A stretch of DNA of 64,000 nt from Membranipora membranacea (Eukaryota; Bryozoa; Gymnolaemata; Cheilostomatida; Membraniporidae), in contig OU612068.1 of the NCBI GenBank assembly GCA_914767715.1, positions 18,290,001 to 18,354,000 on the forward strand, read 5' to 3'. How positions within the stretch are numbered: the stretch's first letter is position 1; each line of letters starts with the position of its first letter. Both the position numbers and the translations under genes were made by a program. Positions 1-12,430 of this stretch are shown here, one piece after another. The notes beneath the pieces were generated by a model. That model was not told the origin of the DNA, ran no database searches, and saw nothing but the letters and a program-made list of their open reading frames with translations.

Positions 1-397
1 GTAGTGAACTCCTTGCAATTATAATATTGGCAGTATAAGAGTTTTCCGCTCCCTTTTTAAGTGTAGATAACTCTTGACCTTATGTTAGATAAAACAGAGA
101 GTTTGAGACATAACTGTACCAAACTCCCTGGATAAAGGAAGGAACCGAACAAATCCATCAAATGATAGCTTTTTCTTAGATTGACAACATCATGTTACAC
201 CGCACAATGGTTTATTAAAGATATAAATGTTTCCATCCATGACAATCTATAGCTTACAAACATGATGCTGCTTTAAAATAGTTAAAAGATTGAAGGCTGA
301 TAGTTTTTCTTGACTATACCAAATAGTCTAACACTTTCGTTTTATGTACTTGTATCAATACCGGTCGACTCATATGACCATGCTTTACTTGTTACAG

Positions 398-854
398 CTG
401 AGTTCAAGCCACAAAGGAAGACTTCAGCAAAAATGACTAAGGCCAGATTCGGAGTTGCCATGACAAGATCTAAAGCTAAAGGGATAGTGAATGCCATCAC
501 TCAAGCAGCAATTGATCAAAAGAATCCCAATAAAATGGTAAATATTTCAGAGCTATTAAAGTTTCCAGCTTGATAAAAAGGTTCTTAGGTGAAGTTGGCC
601 CTATGGTTCAACTTGCAAGCAACGTTCTAAACATAATATGGGCATATGCAGATATTTACACTGGATTTTATATATGTTGTAGTTACAACAACCTGTCGTT
701 TTCATTTACAAGAGAATATAAAACTATTATTGTAGAGTGTCCCTCAAAATTAAAAAGTTGCAAACACAATCTTACCTTTGATCTTACCTTGTTGACTATT
801 CAGACAGCACTCTGCTCATTGACTCCAGTTCAGGAAATGTTGCTGCCTGAATAA
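398..854 (+). CDS. 3' end of an unrecognised gene (two terminal exons)
   Basis: Two exons can be read: 398-537, entered in phase after a TTACAG acceptor and closed by ATG|GTAAAT, and 834-854, after GTTCAG, ending in TAA. The phases match at the junction. The encoded tail is about 52 residues, lysine-rich and basic, with the stretch KARFGVAMTRSKAKGIVNAI, ending in KMEMLLPE. I do not recognise the family. Upstream exons lie outside the window or were not found in 1-397. A possible ATTAAA poly(A) signal lies near 1056. The terminal exon codes for only six residues, so its acceptor is uncertain. Confidence 0.45.
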
Positions 855-1375
855 CAATTCCAGATCATGAAGTAAAACTAATGAATAAGGTTACCAACAT
901 GAAATCGCCCCAAGGGAATTCCTGCGCTGTCCTTAGAAAGTGCTAAGAAGCCAAGTTACACAATCAATTGAGCTTGCTGACGAAGTTCAATCAAGGTTCA
1001 ATCAGCGTAATGGACTGTTTCAAGTGCAAATGCATTTCAATATTGAAATTCATTTATTAAAAATATTTTAATGCTTTATTTACATTATTGAACGAGCTGC
1101 TGTATAACAAAGACGATGTCATCACACTGCATTGTGTGAAGCTCTTGTTTTATGATCCTATATCAATGATAAAAGATGCTAGGTTAGGTCATTGTAAAGC
1201 TAGTTATGGCCTAATGATGCAATTGACTCTCTTGGGTTGCGTATTGACTACATGTTGATACGTGACATTTCAAGCATAGACAGCCACACAGCAACAAGAC
1301 AGATCTGTAACATACACTGATTTCTTAGGCTGAATTTTTTTTTTAAACTAAATTTGAAACAGTTTGAGATTAAAC
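855..1375. other. Intergenic spacer
   Basis: No coding exon or repeat family was recognised between the unnamed gene ending at 854 and the unnamed gene starting at 1376. It probably holds the 3' UTR of the first and the promoter and 5' UTR of the second. Confidence 0.4.
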
Positions 1376-3343
1376 ATGTGGAGGCAGATTATGCTAAGTC
1401 GTCTGTCAAGGAGAGAGGAGGCTAAAAAGCCTTGTGACTGTCGAACATGTGACCCAAATGTCTGGCAACCATCGGTAAGATTGGTAATGTGAAAGTTTAC
1501 TTCAAATAATTACTTACTTGCTGCAAGTTTCAAGTCAGGTGATATTTCTAATGGTTTTTTACTCCAACTGACTGAACTGAATAGAAAAATATTTTTGAAT
1601 TTCAGGCAGCAGAACTGAACTTTGATGAGGCGTTAAACCCGGACAATCCATACAGAGAAAGTAAGAATATGGTAATAAGACAGTATCATTTATGGAACAG
1701 CAACGATATGAGTAAAGTAGAGCTACCACCGATAAGTCTACACAACAATCTACTTCCACAAGAAAGTTCTAACCCAAGTGAGTGTCTTAGCGTTCAGCCT
1801 TAGCAAAGGCAGGATCCAAGCTTTTTATTCTGGTCAGCTCCGTTACGAGTCTTTTGTTTATTATATGTTTGGCATAAAAATGTTATATTACAATTTATTA
1901 AATGGTTGTAAATTAAGGCTGCCTGTTATGTGCTGAGCAACTAATGTTCCTTTTGATTAGTTTAGCCATCATAATGGCACTAACCAAACTTGATATGAAA
2001 ATTTCATTAAAAAGTTATTAAATCTACAAACACTGTAGCTATAATCGTAGTTTTTATTTTTATTAAATCTGTCTGTTGACATACTCAAGACAAAGAAGTC
2101 TTTATAATGATAGTCTCATCAAGCAGCCATCATCAACCCTGCTATAATCGAATAAACTACTGTTGTTGCCTGTCCGCCGAAGGAATCATAACACAGTTCA
2201 AAATTCAAAACTCTCCACTTATTTTTTGTAGGACTAGCAAAGCTAGACCCGGCATTGAAGCAAATTAAACAGGTAAGAATGTTATTACGAGTCAGTCCTT
2301 GCCCGCAGACCATTATAAGGACTATTCATCATTTGATATTATATGTATATAGTTTCATATGAGTGTTTGAATGAAATTTTCCCCTTCCACACATACAGAC
2401 CAATGTGTCATTTATGCTAAAATATCAATATTAAAATATGATACTGATGAATGTCATTAGGTTTGTTGATAACACTACAGTTATGTCATAAAGTAGTCTA
2501 AGTGCTCAGACGGGTTAGTGGTAACGCCACTAAGTCGCATTGAAGCTGTCTGAGCACTTCGACTAGTCAATTAAGATAAGGTTATATTTTGTGATACATG
2601 ATCTGTTTATTTTGTACAGAGGAGTCAGGTTACAGTGAGCTTACCATCACTCAGGTCGAGTCATGTGTTCAGTAAAGGCAGTAGTTATATACCTCATAAA
2701 TCAGTGAATAGGTACGTCTGGTAGAATTTAGTTTGAGCCCCCAAGACTCTTGCACAACCCCCCTCACACCGCCGAGGCAATGGAATGGACTACGTCTGGT
2801 TTGAACTGAAATACCAACACCGACAACTAGGGAAGAGATTTGGCACGTAAAGTTATGTTTCAAATTTCCCAAGACCTCAAAAGTTTGCCCTCATTCAAGC
2901 AAGTGAATTTGAAACATTGTTGAGCTGTATAAACATAAAATTATATGTTCATTAGTTTTTGTGCTTACATGGTGATGCAGTTCGGTTTTCATAATGATAA
3001 TATACTTTGTTATCATTGTGAATAAGTTACGCAGTTGACCTACAGGTCATTAATTAATCTCGATTGACATTTCATGCATCAGGTTTGTATTTCAGATCTA
3101 TATCAGAGCAAAGTGCCGTGACGCCAATGGAGCAGTTAATGAGTGGTGAGTATTATAATGAGTTTTCAGCATAGACTTAATAATAAATTATGAAGTCTAT
3201 GGTTTTCAGACATAACCTTTACGCCATCCCTCCGCATATCTTAATTGGTAAATCTTTTCGTTAGGGAGATTTCTTTCTACACACTTACGTGACTGCCCTA
3301 TTTAACAGGTAGCTTGTGTGGGGTAGATACCTTACCCGAATAA
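1376..3343 (+). CDS. Unrecognised six-exon gene, about 162 aa
   Basis: Proposed exons are 1376-1474, 1606-1777, 2232-2272, 2620-2711, 3096-3145 and 3309-3343. Every junction has GT/AG, phases are compatible throughout and the total is 489 bases including TAA. An in-frame TGA at 1355-1357 precedes the ATG. The start is basic (MWRQIMLSRLSRREEAKK) and is followed by a small cysteine cluster, CDCRTCDP. The middle and C-terminal parts are rich in Ser, Asn and Pro and look disordered. I do not recognise a domain. The last exon, giving SGSLCGVDTLPE then stop, is the weakest part of the model. No transcript evidence is available, so start and end are inferred. Confidence 0.5.
2494..2565. repeat. Short inverted-repeat element, family A (copy 1)
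   Basis: A 72-bp segment begins TAGTCTAAGTGCTCAGACGG and ends with the near-complement CTGTCTGAGCACTTCGACTA. It lies in an intron of the unnamed gene at 1376-3343. The terminal sequence closely matches the copy at 12827-12939 in the first ERK5 intron. Confidence 0.55.
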
Positions 3344-4563
3344 CCGGCCACTCTTTTTCGATGAGGCAGAAGAGGATTTTTATAATGCATGCAAGCACAT
3401 AGGGATCGAGTGTGTATGCTAACTGAATAGTCACAAATCAACTTAACAGCAGTCTATAAGTTTGCAGCGAATTTTCTACAAGTCTGATATATCAAAATAA
3501 AAACTGAAAAAGCTAGCAGTTAAATATCACGACCACATCACAACAGTCCAATGATTCATCAGACGCGCCGTAGTTACAAGCAAGGCAAGGATATGGTCAC
3601 AAAAAACCTTGAGTGACTCCCGTTATGATATACTTTTAGCTATGAGAGGATTGCTGTGATAAAATATGGAGAGTACGGTACTAACACCTACTACCAGGGA
3701 GGAAACCGACTGAAGCCAGCCACCAAATAGATTTCCCATTTTTCGGGCAGCGAGGAGTCTGACCTGTTGCAAAAAAACTTTCTCTGAGTACTGTTTGAAG
3801 TATGTATCAATTCTGAGCTGGTACTACAAAATTGTATACACATTTTATTGATCTAAGCTTGCGCATGGATGCTAATGGGTTTTACCCATTTTCTTTGTGA
3901 ACCATGAACTGTATGGTGCTATCTCTAAAGAGACCTCACACATGATGCCCCATCAATAATCATCTTTTCTCATGTATTTTATACATTTATTTTTATAAAA
4001 TAATTAAAAAAAAAAATATGCACATCAATCATGACATAAGTCATACCATTGGCCAACCAGGCTTCATAAAAGAGACCGTCATTACTTTGATCGTAAAAAT
4101 GAATCATCAATACTTGTGATATGTGTCCCAAGTACTCTCACACTGGCTTATAAAATCTCAAACCTCATACTTATAGAAGTGGTAAAATAAGAATTCCATT
4201 TAAAAATCATGATTATGAACTGCTTGTATAATGAATGTAGTCTCGAAATTGTGGAATGAAATGAGCCACAGGTTTTTTTAGAAGTTGTCCTCCCAGTAAT
4301 TTGAGGAGATAACTCTGGTTATAATATAATGTTTGCGTTTATGGTACAACCATAAACTTATAAACTCTATAAGTTCATGGGTACAACGAAATGAACTAAA
4401 CTCGAGGTATAATTCATTGGTACAACAGCAACATGATATGGCAAGTCTTAAAATAATATGCGGCACAGGGTGGATAGTAGAGAAATAACTTTGATACCTG
4501 GATATGAGCATAGACTACACAGGTTCTGTTTGCATAGACAGAAGGAAGGAAGCTGGTGGATTA
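3344..4563. other. Intergenic spacer between convergent genes
   Basis: No further exons were supported here. On the - strand an AATAAA (plus-strand TTTATT at 3986-3991) could be the poly(A) signal of the PTTG1IP-like gene, whose stop is at 4564. Confidence 0.4.
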
Positions 4564-7500
4564 TCATGCCTCATCATCATCATTATCGAATTTCTGATAT
4601 TTACCAGAGCCATCTTTGAAGAGACCTGCAATATATTGGGTTAGTTATTACATTAAAGTGTGGTAGGTTTTATTTATTAACTTAGTGGCAAGGAGAAATT
4701 ACTTCAATTGGAATTGGAAGTTTCCAGGACTAATCGATTGACTTGAAAGAAATTGATTTTCAGAACATGCATAGATTAACAATGCGGTTTTGCTTTTACC
4801 TTCATTTTACACTATGCCTGTAACACCAAAAGGTGAAGTCACACTTTTAATAGATAAGAACCACAGTAGTCACTTAGTCAAACACAGTCATCACTAAAAA
4901 GTGGATAATAACATCAGATTCACATCTGCTATAAAGCCTGATGGCCCTAAAATAATTTTCTTACCATATTTCTTTCTGATCTCGTCATTCTTTGCTTCCC
5001 GTTCGGCTCGTCTACAATATTCCAAACAAACAACAGTTAAACCATGAAAACCTGCTGTACCACCGTCCACCTGTCCGCATTCTGATCGTCATCTCGAAAC
5101 CAAACAATATTGAGAGATTAACAAGGAATGTTGCCTAAGTGGGTATTGTTGACAGTGCAATAATTCCCATATTGTGCTTAGTTCTATAAAGGTAAGAATT
5201 TCCAGGCACACTTCAAAAAAAAAAATCCACACACAGCAGACTTGCCAGATATCTGTAGCGCGTGTCCAAGCAAATTAAAACCTGCCTAGTCAAACTATTC
5301 AGACAGCTGTATGGTGATATTGGGGAGTGTAAGTCATTACAGAGCTACTACATTGCAGCCCTATAAGCGCAGCTGGTTAAGTTAGTTACCCTGCCGACAG
5401 GAAAGGTAGTCATGGCAAGATGTGATGAGATTTTCATTTTGTATAAAACATTGTTCCGATTAACATAATCCATTAGCATTCTTCCCAAAAAATTCGAATA
5501 GTGATTAGAGCCAAAGAACAGAGATAATAATAATCAGCACCCATCTAGAAGGCAAGAATTATCTATTGGTTTCGCACCAAAAGAAAAATCAAGGATGGTG
5601 AGGTTGAAACATGACATATCCATTCACTGCCAGGGGACTGGTGCTGTTGAGTTGCATTTCTAGATTAATTGTACCAGTTCCTAGCACATTTATCGACTTG
5701 ATGAATCATCAACTTCTACTCACAAAACTACAAGAGCTGGAATTATCTGATGCACTAATATCTCTCGTCGCAAATTATCTATGTAACCGATCACACTGTG
5801 TCACTCTAAGATGCCACAATGTGAAGTCAACCTACCGAATATGCAAAACTGGAGTCCCTCAGGGCACACTCTGTGGACCCACACTCTGGTCAGCATTCGT
5901 AAACTCGCTCAAATTCTCACAAGGCGCCACCATCAAATACGCAGATGATACGACTACCTACTATCCGCTGAAGAAATCCACTACTGAGACCACTAGCTGC
6001 ACTCGATTAGAAGTTGACTTTGTACCTCCTGAAGTCGGACAACAACTAATCAGAGAGTGCAGTGATTGGGCTAATCGGAATAAGATGCGTCTTAATGTCC
6101 AAAAACCAAGTCGCTCAATGTATCCCTCAGAAAATCTCTAAACATGAACTCTGAACTCGTTATGAACACCAACCAGAGCGTCACTAACGTCTCAAGTACA
6201 AAATTACTAGGCGTGACACTTGATAGCCACCTTACATTCAGCGAACATGTGTCCGAGGTACGAAAGGCTGCAAACCGTAAAATCCACGGATTGTTAGTCC
6301 TGAAACAATCTGGGGTTAACACAGAAACACTTGTGATGATGTACAGAGCCCAAATACTGCCAACAATAACCTACTCAGCTCCAGCTTGGTTTCCTTTCTT
6401 AGCAGACTATCTCAGGAACGAGCTGGAAAAGATCCAGAAACTAGCACTGCGAATAATTTTCAATGACCTTGAACATTATATCGATAGACTCAACGCTGCT
6501 AAGTTAACACCACTTTGCGATTTACTCCATGACGTATGCTCAACCTATGTGCTGAGAATCGTCAATAATCCAGGACATCTGCTGAGAAACCGCCTAAATA
6601 ACAAAACCAACGTAAGACCACAGAGATCTGTAAGAAAGTGTCAAACTGATGTGTATATAAAACGGTCACGAACTGTGAAATGTAGCAAGGCAATCTTAAA
6701 AAACAAAGACTATCTAGCCTAACAAGTTTAAATTGTTTCTGTTTTTACAATTTATTATTTATTATTTTCTCTCTCCAAGGGGGCTTTTTATCTCGATGTA
6801 AACATCTTTGGACAAAGAGTATAAATTAGACAAACAAACAAACAAACAAACAAACAAACAATCCTAGAAGGTTGACTCGGTGAATACATGGTAACTTAGA
6901 CAGAGAACCAACCTTTCAGCATATCTAGCTTTCCTTTCATCACTTTTTCCTCGACTGAGAGCATCTTCTCTCATCCATTTGAGTTTCTGCTTAGCAGAGT
7001 CTTTACAGCAACAGCAGCAGCAGATACAGCAGCACACTGATAGAAGGAGTACTCCTCCCACTACTGACATTCCGATTATCAGAGCCATCATATTCACTGT
7101 ATTAAATAGACAATGTCCGTATTGAAAGATTCCAGGATAAGGTTCAATTGCACAATTTTGTTCGATGATGAGGCCATATTATTATATCACATAGCACAAC
7201 TATGTGGATTTTTGTTGTTTTTCATTATTAGATCAAGATTGATAACTGTTTGCCATTTTTGAAAATTGAATGTAAAAGATTGTGATAATGAGCTGCAGTT
7301 GTGGTTAAATTCATTAATTATTTTTTCATTTAAAGTACAGTGACACTCATCCATTATTGCTGTCTCCAGTTATGGAATCATGGTACTCATTAATACACAC
7401 TAAGACAGAGCATTAAGAGATAATACACAACTTCTTCGTTCAACTAACTACCACTGTACTTTGCCATCCTAGACTTGGAAAATTGCTGTCTTTATTTAGG

Positions 7501-9710
7501 AGTTGGCTTATCTCGTGACAGAAATGTTATCAAGTTGATAAAATATGTAATGGTTGATTACAGACAATCTTAGTACAAGCTAATAAGTTGGAAATATGCC
7601 AGCATAATTTGATAAATGAAATTTATCCTGTCATTGACATGTGGTTGGCAAGCGATTGATTTAACACTAACACTTGGCTGATGGTATCTAAAAGACGCTA
7701 AAAGCTAGTAAAAAAGGAAATCTGTTAAACCGATCGATCGGTTACTACAAGCATGGACTTTGACTCATACTTTGCGGAACATGGTGGTACCATCAGTTAG
7801 GAAAAAAAGTCATAAACATGGTGTACCATCTATCTGAACTGTAAGTCAGGCAAAAGGGTTGATTTGGCACAAAATTAACAAGGTTTCACATTATAATACA
7901 GTAGTTTTGCTTGTATTTGGAAAAATTGCTGATCAACTTTGGTTACTGATTGGATGTATCTGGTCCGCGAAAGAAAGTTAATTTAGCACAATTATGTAGC
8001 TATATATAGTAAAGATATGATGATTGACTATAGCATGAATTAATAAGAAAGGTCCAAAAAACAGGAGATGGAACCATCGAGTGATATTACATTTAATCCT
8101 TGATGGAACAACAGTTTATTTCATCATTGATCATCATCTTTCGCTATCAATGAGTGGAGTGTTTTCTATTTCAAAGGTCCAAATATCCCAAATTTTTAAA
8201 AAGCTTGACATGGATAGATTGCATTGAGAGTAGGCAGTACTAACAGATAGTAGGTATTATAGGTAGATTAGTTAGAATGAACAAAATTCATTGGCATACA
8301 AGAACTTAGCCAGTCTTGACAAGCTCCCACCGAACAAAGCTTGTCAAGACAGGCTAACAAGAACTATGCAGTACCAGCTTAATTCTTGTAACAAGTCCTG
8401 AGTAATAATCTGGTATTTTCTTTCCTACGTACAAGGACATAGCCGAAAGCCTCAAAGCAGTCCTACTGTTGGCAAACTGAGTGCCTGGTTAACACTAATA
8501 TGGTTGTTCTGGGGACATGGGTATGCAATGTATTTACCTGTACAAGTGGCCCAGCTTGTGCTCATCAGTCCACCTTTACAGACATCAGTGAGATGAAGTA
8601 TGCCGAGCTCTTTACATGTTTTGCCATCATTACAGAATACACATTTCCCTTTGGATTTCTGTACACAGTCATCACAGTTGGTGTACTTAGCACAAGTCGA
8701 AGCTGTGTAAATAGAATGTCATACAAATATAAGAACTTGAATATAAGCCATCTTATGACTAGCTCTAGAGAGCCCCAGCTTGTATTCACCCATTAAGACA
8801 TTGTGAAAGTATCACGTTTTTGGTATCATTCTAGAGTTGTAAGACTATTTAAGCACTACTTCATGTACAACCTGTCGTCCAATTTGATTTCTAAAGCTGC
8901 GTTTACATTAGGCCGTCTCCGTCAGCTGGCCACCAACTCAAGACTGAGCAGTCTTTAACCCCAAGTCTGAGCCAGAGTCTGAGACTGGCATGTGTTTACA
9001 TAGCACCGGCTTAGCCAATGTCAGTCTCAGAGAAAATAAACGTGAGTGATAGAACAAAGGGCAGTATTGTGATCGCTAAAATAGGAATTTGTGTTAAGAC
9101 GGGCAGTCTTGAGACTGCAAAACGAGCACTGCTCGAATTGCCAGACACCGTCTTAAAAGCCGGTCAGACAAGGTCAGTCAACCGTTTTTGTCATTCACAC
9201 TACACAGTCTCAGCCTCCGTCTTAGTAATTTGTCGGTCAGACTCAAGACTGGGCCAAAAGACGGCCTAATGTAAACGCAGCATAAGAGTGGAGATGAAAA
9301 GGTAACAAAGAGGCAATTTTACTCTAAATTAGCCTTGGAACTCTAGAACGATACCAAAAACTTGATTTGTATACAATCAGTATACCGATCACAGCACTAT
9401 CAGGATATTATATTCATAGATATCAGTTTTAAGGAAGTGCATGGTGCAGTATAATATATCACAGTGTTTTGTAACGTTTCCTCAATCAAAATATGAACGA
9501 GGAAGCTAGGTCTTTAGAATCCACAGTTCAGTGAAGGTTTTAACGTGGCCAATAACCGTTAGATAATGAATGAATACTGGTAGATAGTAACTTACAGCTA
9601 TTGCTTGGTGCAGTGGTTGATTGTAGAACTGTAGGTTTGTTACTACTAGCCTGTCCATTCACAACAGCCAGTAATAATACTGCCAATGTTAAGCAGAGTA
9701 GTGAATTCAT
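4564..9710 (-). CDS. PTTG1IP: PTTG1IP-like type I membrane protein with PSI domain, 190 aa
   Basis: Coding exons in transcript order: 9596-9710, 8538-8702, 6913-7096, 4965-5011, 4564-4625. All phases fit and the total is 573 bases. Residues 1-20 form a signal peptide (MNSLLCLTLAVLLLAVVNGQ). Residues 40-93 are a cysteine-rich PSI-type module (CAKYTNCDDCVQ, KGKCVFCN). Residues 97-117 are a transmembrane helix containing GMSVVGGVLLLSV, followed by a run of cysteines like the human protein's. The cytoplasmic part is a charged helix with the conserved NDEIRKKYGLF, then YQKF, a YxxF sorting motif in the place of human YARF. The human protein binds securin/PTTG1 and cycles between membrane and nucleus; that role is inferred. 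The 5' ATG lies just after a TTTTTTCAG acceptor, so a non-coding first exon upstream is likely, possibly ending near 10936. Confidence 0.9.
5611..6862 (+). mobile_element. 5'-truncated LINE with reverse transcriptase (CR1/jockey-like)
   Basis: Two adjoining reading frames (5611-6141 and 6144-6722) encode the second half of a non-LTR reverse transcriptase. Visible motifs are TGVPQGTLCGPTLW and the catalytic KYADDTT (YADD), followed by the thumb-like C-terminal part GVTLDSHLTFSEHVSE and RAQILPTITYSAPAW. The frames are separated by a stop, so the copy is dead. A short 3' UTR follows and ends in an ACAA microsatellite at about 6829-6861, a typical LINE tail. The element lies antisense in an intron of the PTTG1IP-like gene. 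The 5' half, including any endonuclease, is missing. Confidence 0.85.
6829..6861 (+). repeat. ACAA microsatellite forming the LINE tail
   Basis: About eight perfect copies of the tetramer ACAA directly follow the LINE 3' UTR. This is the usual product of tail-primed reverse transcription for this group of elements. Confidence 0.85.
8306..8357. repeat. 52-bp hairpin repeat, family B (copy 1)
   Basis: TTAGCCAGTCTTGACAAGCT is followed by a loop with CCCACCGAAC and then the complement AGCTTGTCAAGACAGGCTAA. Related hairpins with a similar loop occur at 11486-11533 and, reversed, at 60488-60544. Confidence 0.65.
8896..9281. mobile_element. Non-autonomous DNA transposon with 23-bp perfect terminal inverted repeats
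   Basis: The 386-bp segment begins GCTGCGTTTACATTAGGCCG and ends with its exact complement over 23 bases. TAA flanks both sides one base out (8892-8894 and 9283-9285), consistent with a 3-bp target duplication of the PIF/Harbinger type. The interior has many variants of CAGTCTCAGACT in both orientations. No transposase reading frame is present. It lies in the first coding intron of the PTTG1IP-like gene. Confidence 0.7.
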
Positions 9711-9789
9711 CTTGTATCCTCAGCTGAAAAAAAGAGTAAGAAAATAGTAACAGGTAGCGATTTCTCTTTCCTTATAATGTGAATTACAT

Positions 9790-10694
9790 ACAGCTGTCAA
9801 CCCCAAGCTTACATATATGCTTGGTGACTCGCCTCTTGCCTGGACAGCCAGCACTAAATACCTGGGTATGACCATCCAATCAGACCTAAAATTTGATCCA
9901 CATCCAAGAAAAATGTGGAAAATCTAGGAAAATCCTAGGAGGCATCAAACATCTGATGTATGGCGCACCAAAGGAAGCCAAGCTACTGGCATTCACAAGC
10001 CTATGTAGGCCAATCCTCGAATTCGCAGACACAGTATGGGACCCATCCACCAAAACAACAGCACAGAAGATAGAACTGGTGCAAAATGACGCCATCAGAT
10101 TCATAGGCAACCTGAAGGGCCGTGGTGCAAGTGTGACCGAAGCCAGGAACCAGCTAGAAATTGGGTCGCTGGAAGAAAGGCGGAGAAATCATCGGCTGTG
10201 TCTGCTCACCAGAGTTCTTTAGAACGAGAACCTACACCATGCTCTCTCCAAGGCATACGATGAAATCACCGAAGACAAGGAAAATGCTAAAATAACCACC
10301 AGAGCAGCCGCCAGAGGTGAACCTAACTCTGTGGCCACAAACAAAAGTATTTACCACGCTAGTTTCCTGCCTCGGACAATCCGTGAGATGAGAGGGCAGA
10401 AAACCGCCCAACTCTAAACAGCGCCATGCTGTTAAAACCACATTCCCTGGTCTAAACCCTGGTCCTAACATTTAGAGGCATCCCTAAACCGATTTCTTCG
10501 ACAAATCAATAGGATGTGCTACCTCATCTGAGGTGAGGTAAGGAAACTTTGGATGGAACTAGACTAACATCACAACTCTTCTCTTTCAAGGTGTTCATTT
10601 TTTAACATATTTTTCATCTCTCTGTGGCCTGACCCATTGGTGGTCTAGCTGAGGACCTACATTGAGTACATTTCCTAGCAACTAACTAACCAAG
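9790..10694 (+). mobile_element. LINE reverse-transcriptase C-terminal fragment
   Basis: The + strand encodes the terminal part of a non-LTR reverse transcriptase. DSPLAWTASTKYLGMTIQ is followed, after a frame break near 9900, by KILGGIKHLMYGAPKEAK and SLCRPILEFADTVWDPST. After stops, readable C-terminal sequence (SFLPRTIREMRGQ) continues to about 10410. The end near 10694 carries CTAACTAAC, a possible short tail. It sits upstream of the PTTG1IP-like coding start. It belongs to a different LINE group from the 5.6-kb copy and may be the family of the - strand element at 60.7 kb. Confidence 0.75.
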
Positions 10695-11485
10695 ATGGAA
10701 TCAGTTAGTATGTGAGGAAAGTTATAACATACATTCTTTTCTTATTATTAATAATAAATCATCACAACCATGATGATGATGATCATGACTCATCATGGAT
10801 TCTATATCTCACTTGCAAAAGAGCAAAAAAAGCTTTTGTAAAATTCAAATTATACACCAAATAGAAGCTTCAGCCCTACCAGTTACAGTTAAGAGAGTAG
10901 TTTAGTAGCTGGGATAAATTGAGGGTTTAGTATTACCTTGCTGTTGGAGCAGAGACAGGTGGAAGAAAATTTCCAGCTCTTGACTTGTTATGACAATAAG
11001 CAGTTTCCCAAATTAGCTCCTCCCCTTTTCTGAATTTCCTGTAATGTAGTGAGCCAAACATAGTTGTTTTCCAAACTATAGCTTGTAATCTCAAAGTCTA
11101 CACAGGGGGACCCATCAAAATCCCTACAGTATTTGAAATAGCCTTGGTTTTATTTAATTAGCGTAAGCGACCAATACTTTACTGTTACTATTTTTAGAAC
11201 ACTGGGAATTCTCATTATAAAGGGCATTTGACTAATCAGGAAATTTTTAGTCAGTATGAGATACTTGAGAACAGCATGTTTGGCAAGTTACTAAGCTTGG
11301 CTATATGAATTTCCATTATCTCCAGAGAAATTGGTAAGTTCTGATGTGTATGTATGAGAAATCTTTGTTCCACAGGCAACACAAACAACAAAGGTAGATT
11401 GGCATACAATACATTCAGTTCACTATTATTATTATTTATGACTATTCAGGCCAAACCCAGCAAAATTTTGCAATATAATTACAGG

Positions 11486-11533
11486 TTAGCCTATCTTCAC
11501 GAGCCCACCAACAAGGCTTGTCAAGACAGGCTT
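11486..11533. repeat. Hairpin repeat, family B (copy 2)
   Basis: TTAGCCTATCTTCACGAG, then CCCACCAACAA, then GGCTTGTCAAGACAGGCTTG. It is a degraded version of the hairpin at 8306-8357 with the same arm and loop order. Confidence 0.5.
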
Positions 11534-11762
11534 GTTAAACTCAAGAGTGCATGCCTGGTGGCAATGTGTATCTGCATTGTCTGAACTTGTGTTGTTTGTA
11601 GTTGTCATTATATTTATGGTTTGCACTCTCTGCAAACAGTATTTTTGTGTGGCTAGATGATATTGTAAAGGATCCTGTGCGGTTGACGTAGTTGCAATTC
11701 ATGCACAGCGGCTGGTGGTTACTGGTGACATGCATGCTGGTCGTCAAAGCATCGATCAAATG

Positions 11763-11925
11763 CAGTTCATCAATCAACAACTGGGTTTGGTTGGCCCCAG
11801 GTGTGCTTTGACCTGCCTACCAACGGAGAGCAATCTGGCGCAGATATTGCGGCCTAGCCCCTAAGGCAACTGGTACTTTGCCGCCTCATATTTTAATCAA
11901 CCATTTTTAATCAACTGTTTTCAAT
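11763..11925 (+). repeat. tRNA-derived SINE fragment lacking its head
   Basis: From the ATCAATCAACAACTGGG-like segment through GGCCCCAGGTGTGCTTTGACC and ATTGCGGCCTAGCCCCTAAG, this matches the body of the SINEs at 12185 and 18694 but lacks the polymerase III boxes. It is probably a truncated copy. Confidence 0.55.
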
Positions 11926-12184
11926 CCATTCCCTCGACATCACAAATCTCTCACTCCATTGGTGTTTCAATTGGGACAATTTCATTCTAAATTATTCTCT
12001 GAGAAGTTATATACTGTGTTCAAGCAGGGATAGTTGGTTAAGGAACCAGGCAGCAAAGGTATTCGTTCCCTCTAGAAGGAGATGTAAACAATGATCATGT
12101 CAATTTGTAGTTGATATAGCTCCCTGTATCTACAGCCATAGTTACTGTGTATGTATGTTGATACACAATATGTCCACAATATAT

Positions 12185-12430
12185 AACCAAGTGGAAAAGT
12201 GCTCCTTGATATAACCTTAGACACCGCAAGTGTTGAAGGTTGTGGGTTCGAATCCCACTGCAGTTCATCGACTACTGGGGTTTAATTGGCCCCCGAGTGT
12301 TCTCCGACAGAGAGCAGCCTGGCGCAGAAATTGCGGCCTTGCCCTATAGACAACATATATGTTGCAGTCCATGGTTTGGGATATGGCGTTTGATAAGACC
12401 ATCTGATTTTAATAAACTCCCCAGCCAGAC
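12185..12430 (+). repeat. tRNA-derived SINE
   Basis: A B box (GGTTCGAATCC, 12245-12255) is followed by the family body: CGACTACTGGGGTTTAATTG, a cysteine-tRNA-unlike tail with ATTGCGGCC, and ATTTTAATAAAC near the end. The A-box region is degraded. It sits just upstream of the first ERK5 coding exon. Confidence 0.65.

Larger units (their letters stand above)
10695..12184. other. Intergenic region with repeat debris
   Basis: No coding exon was recognised. It may contain the non-coding first exon of the PTTG1IP-like gene: a - strand CAGCAAG|GTAATA donor lies near 10936. A family B hairpin and a headless SINE are listed separately. Confidence 0.4.

Noticed and set aside
2505-2560. tRNA-like GGTTAGTGGTAACGCC stretch
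   Set aside because: It lies between the arms of an inverted-repeat element and has no B box.
5611-6722. Active retrotransposon
   Set aside because: The reading frame is broken and the 5' half is missing.
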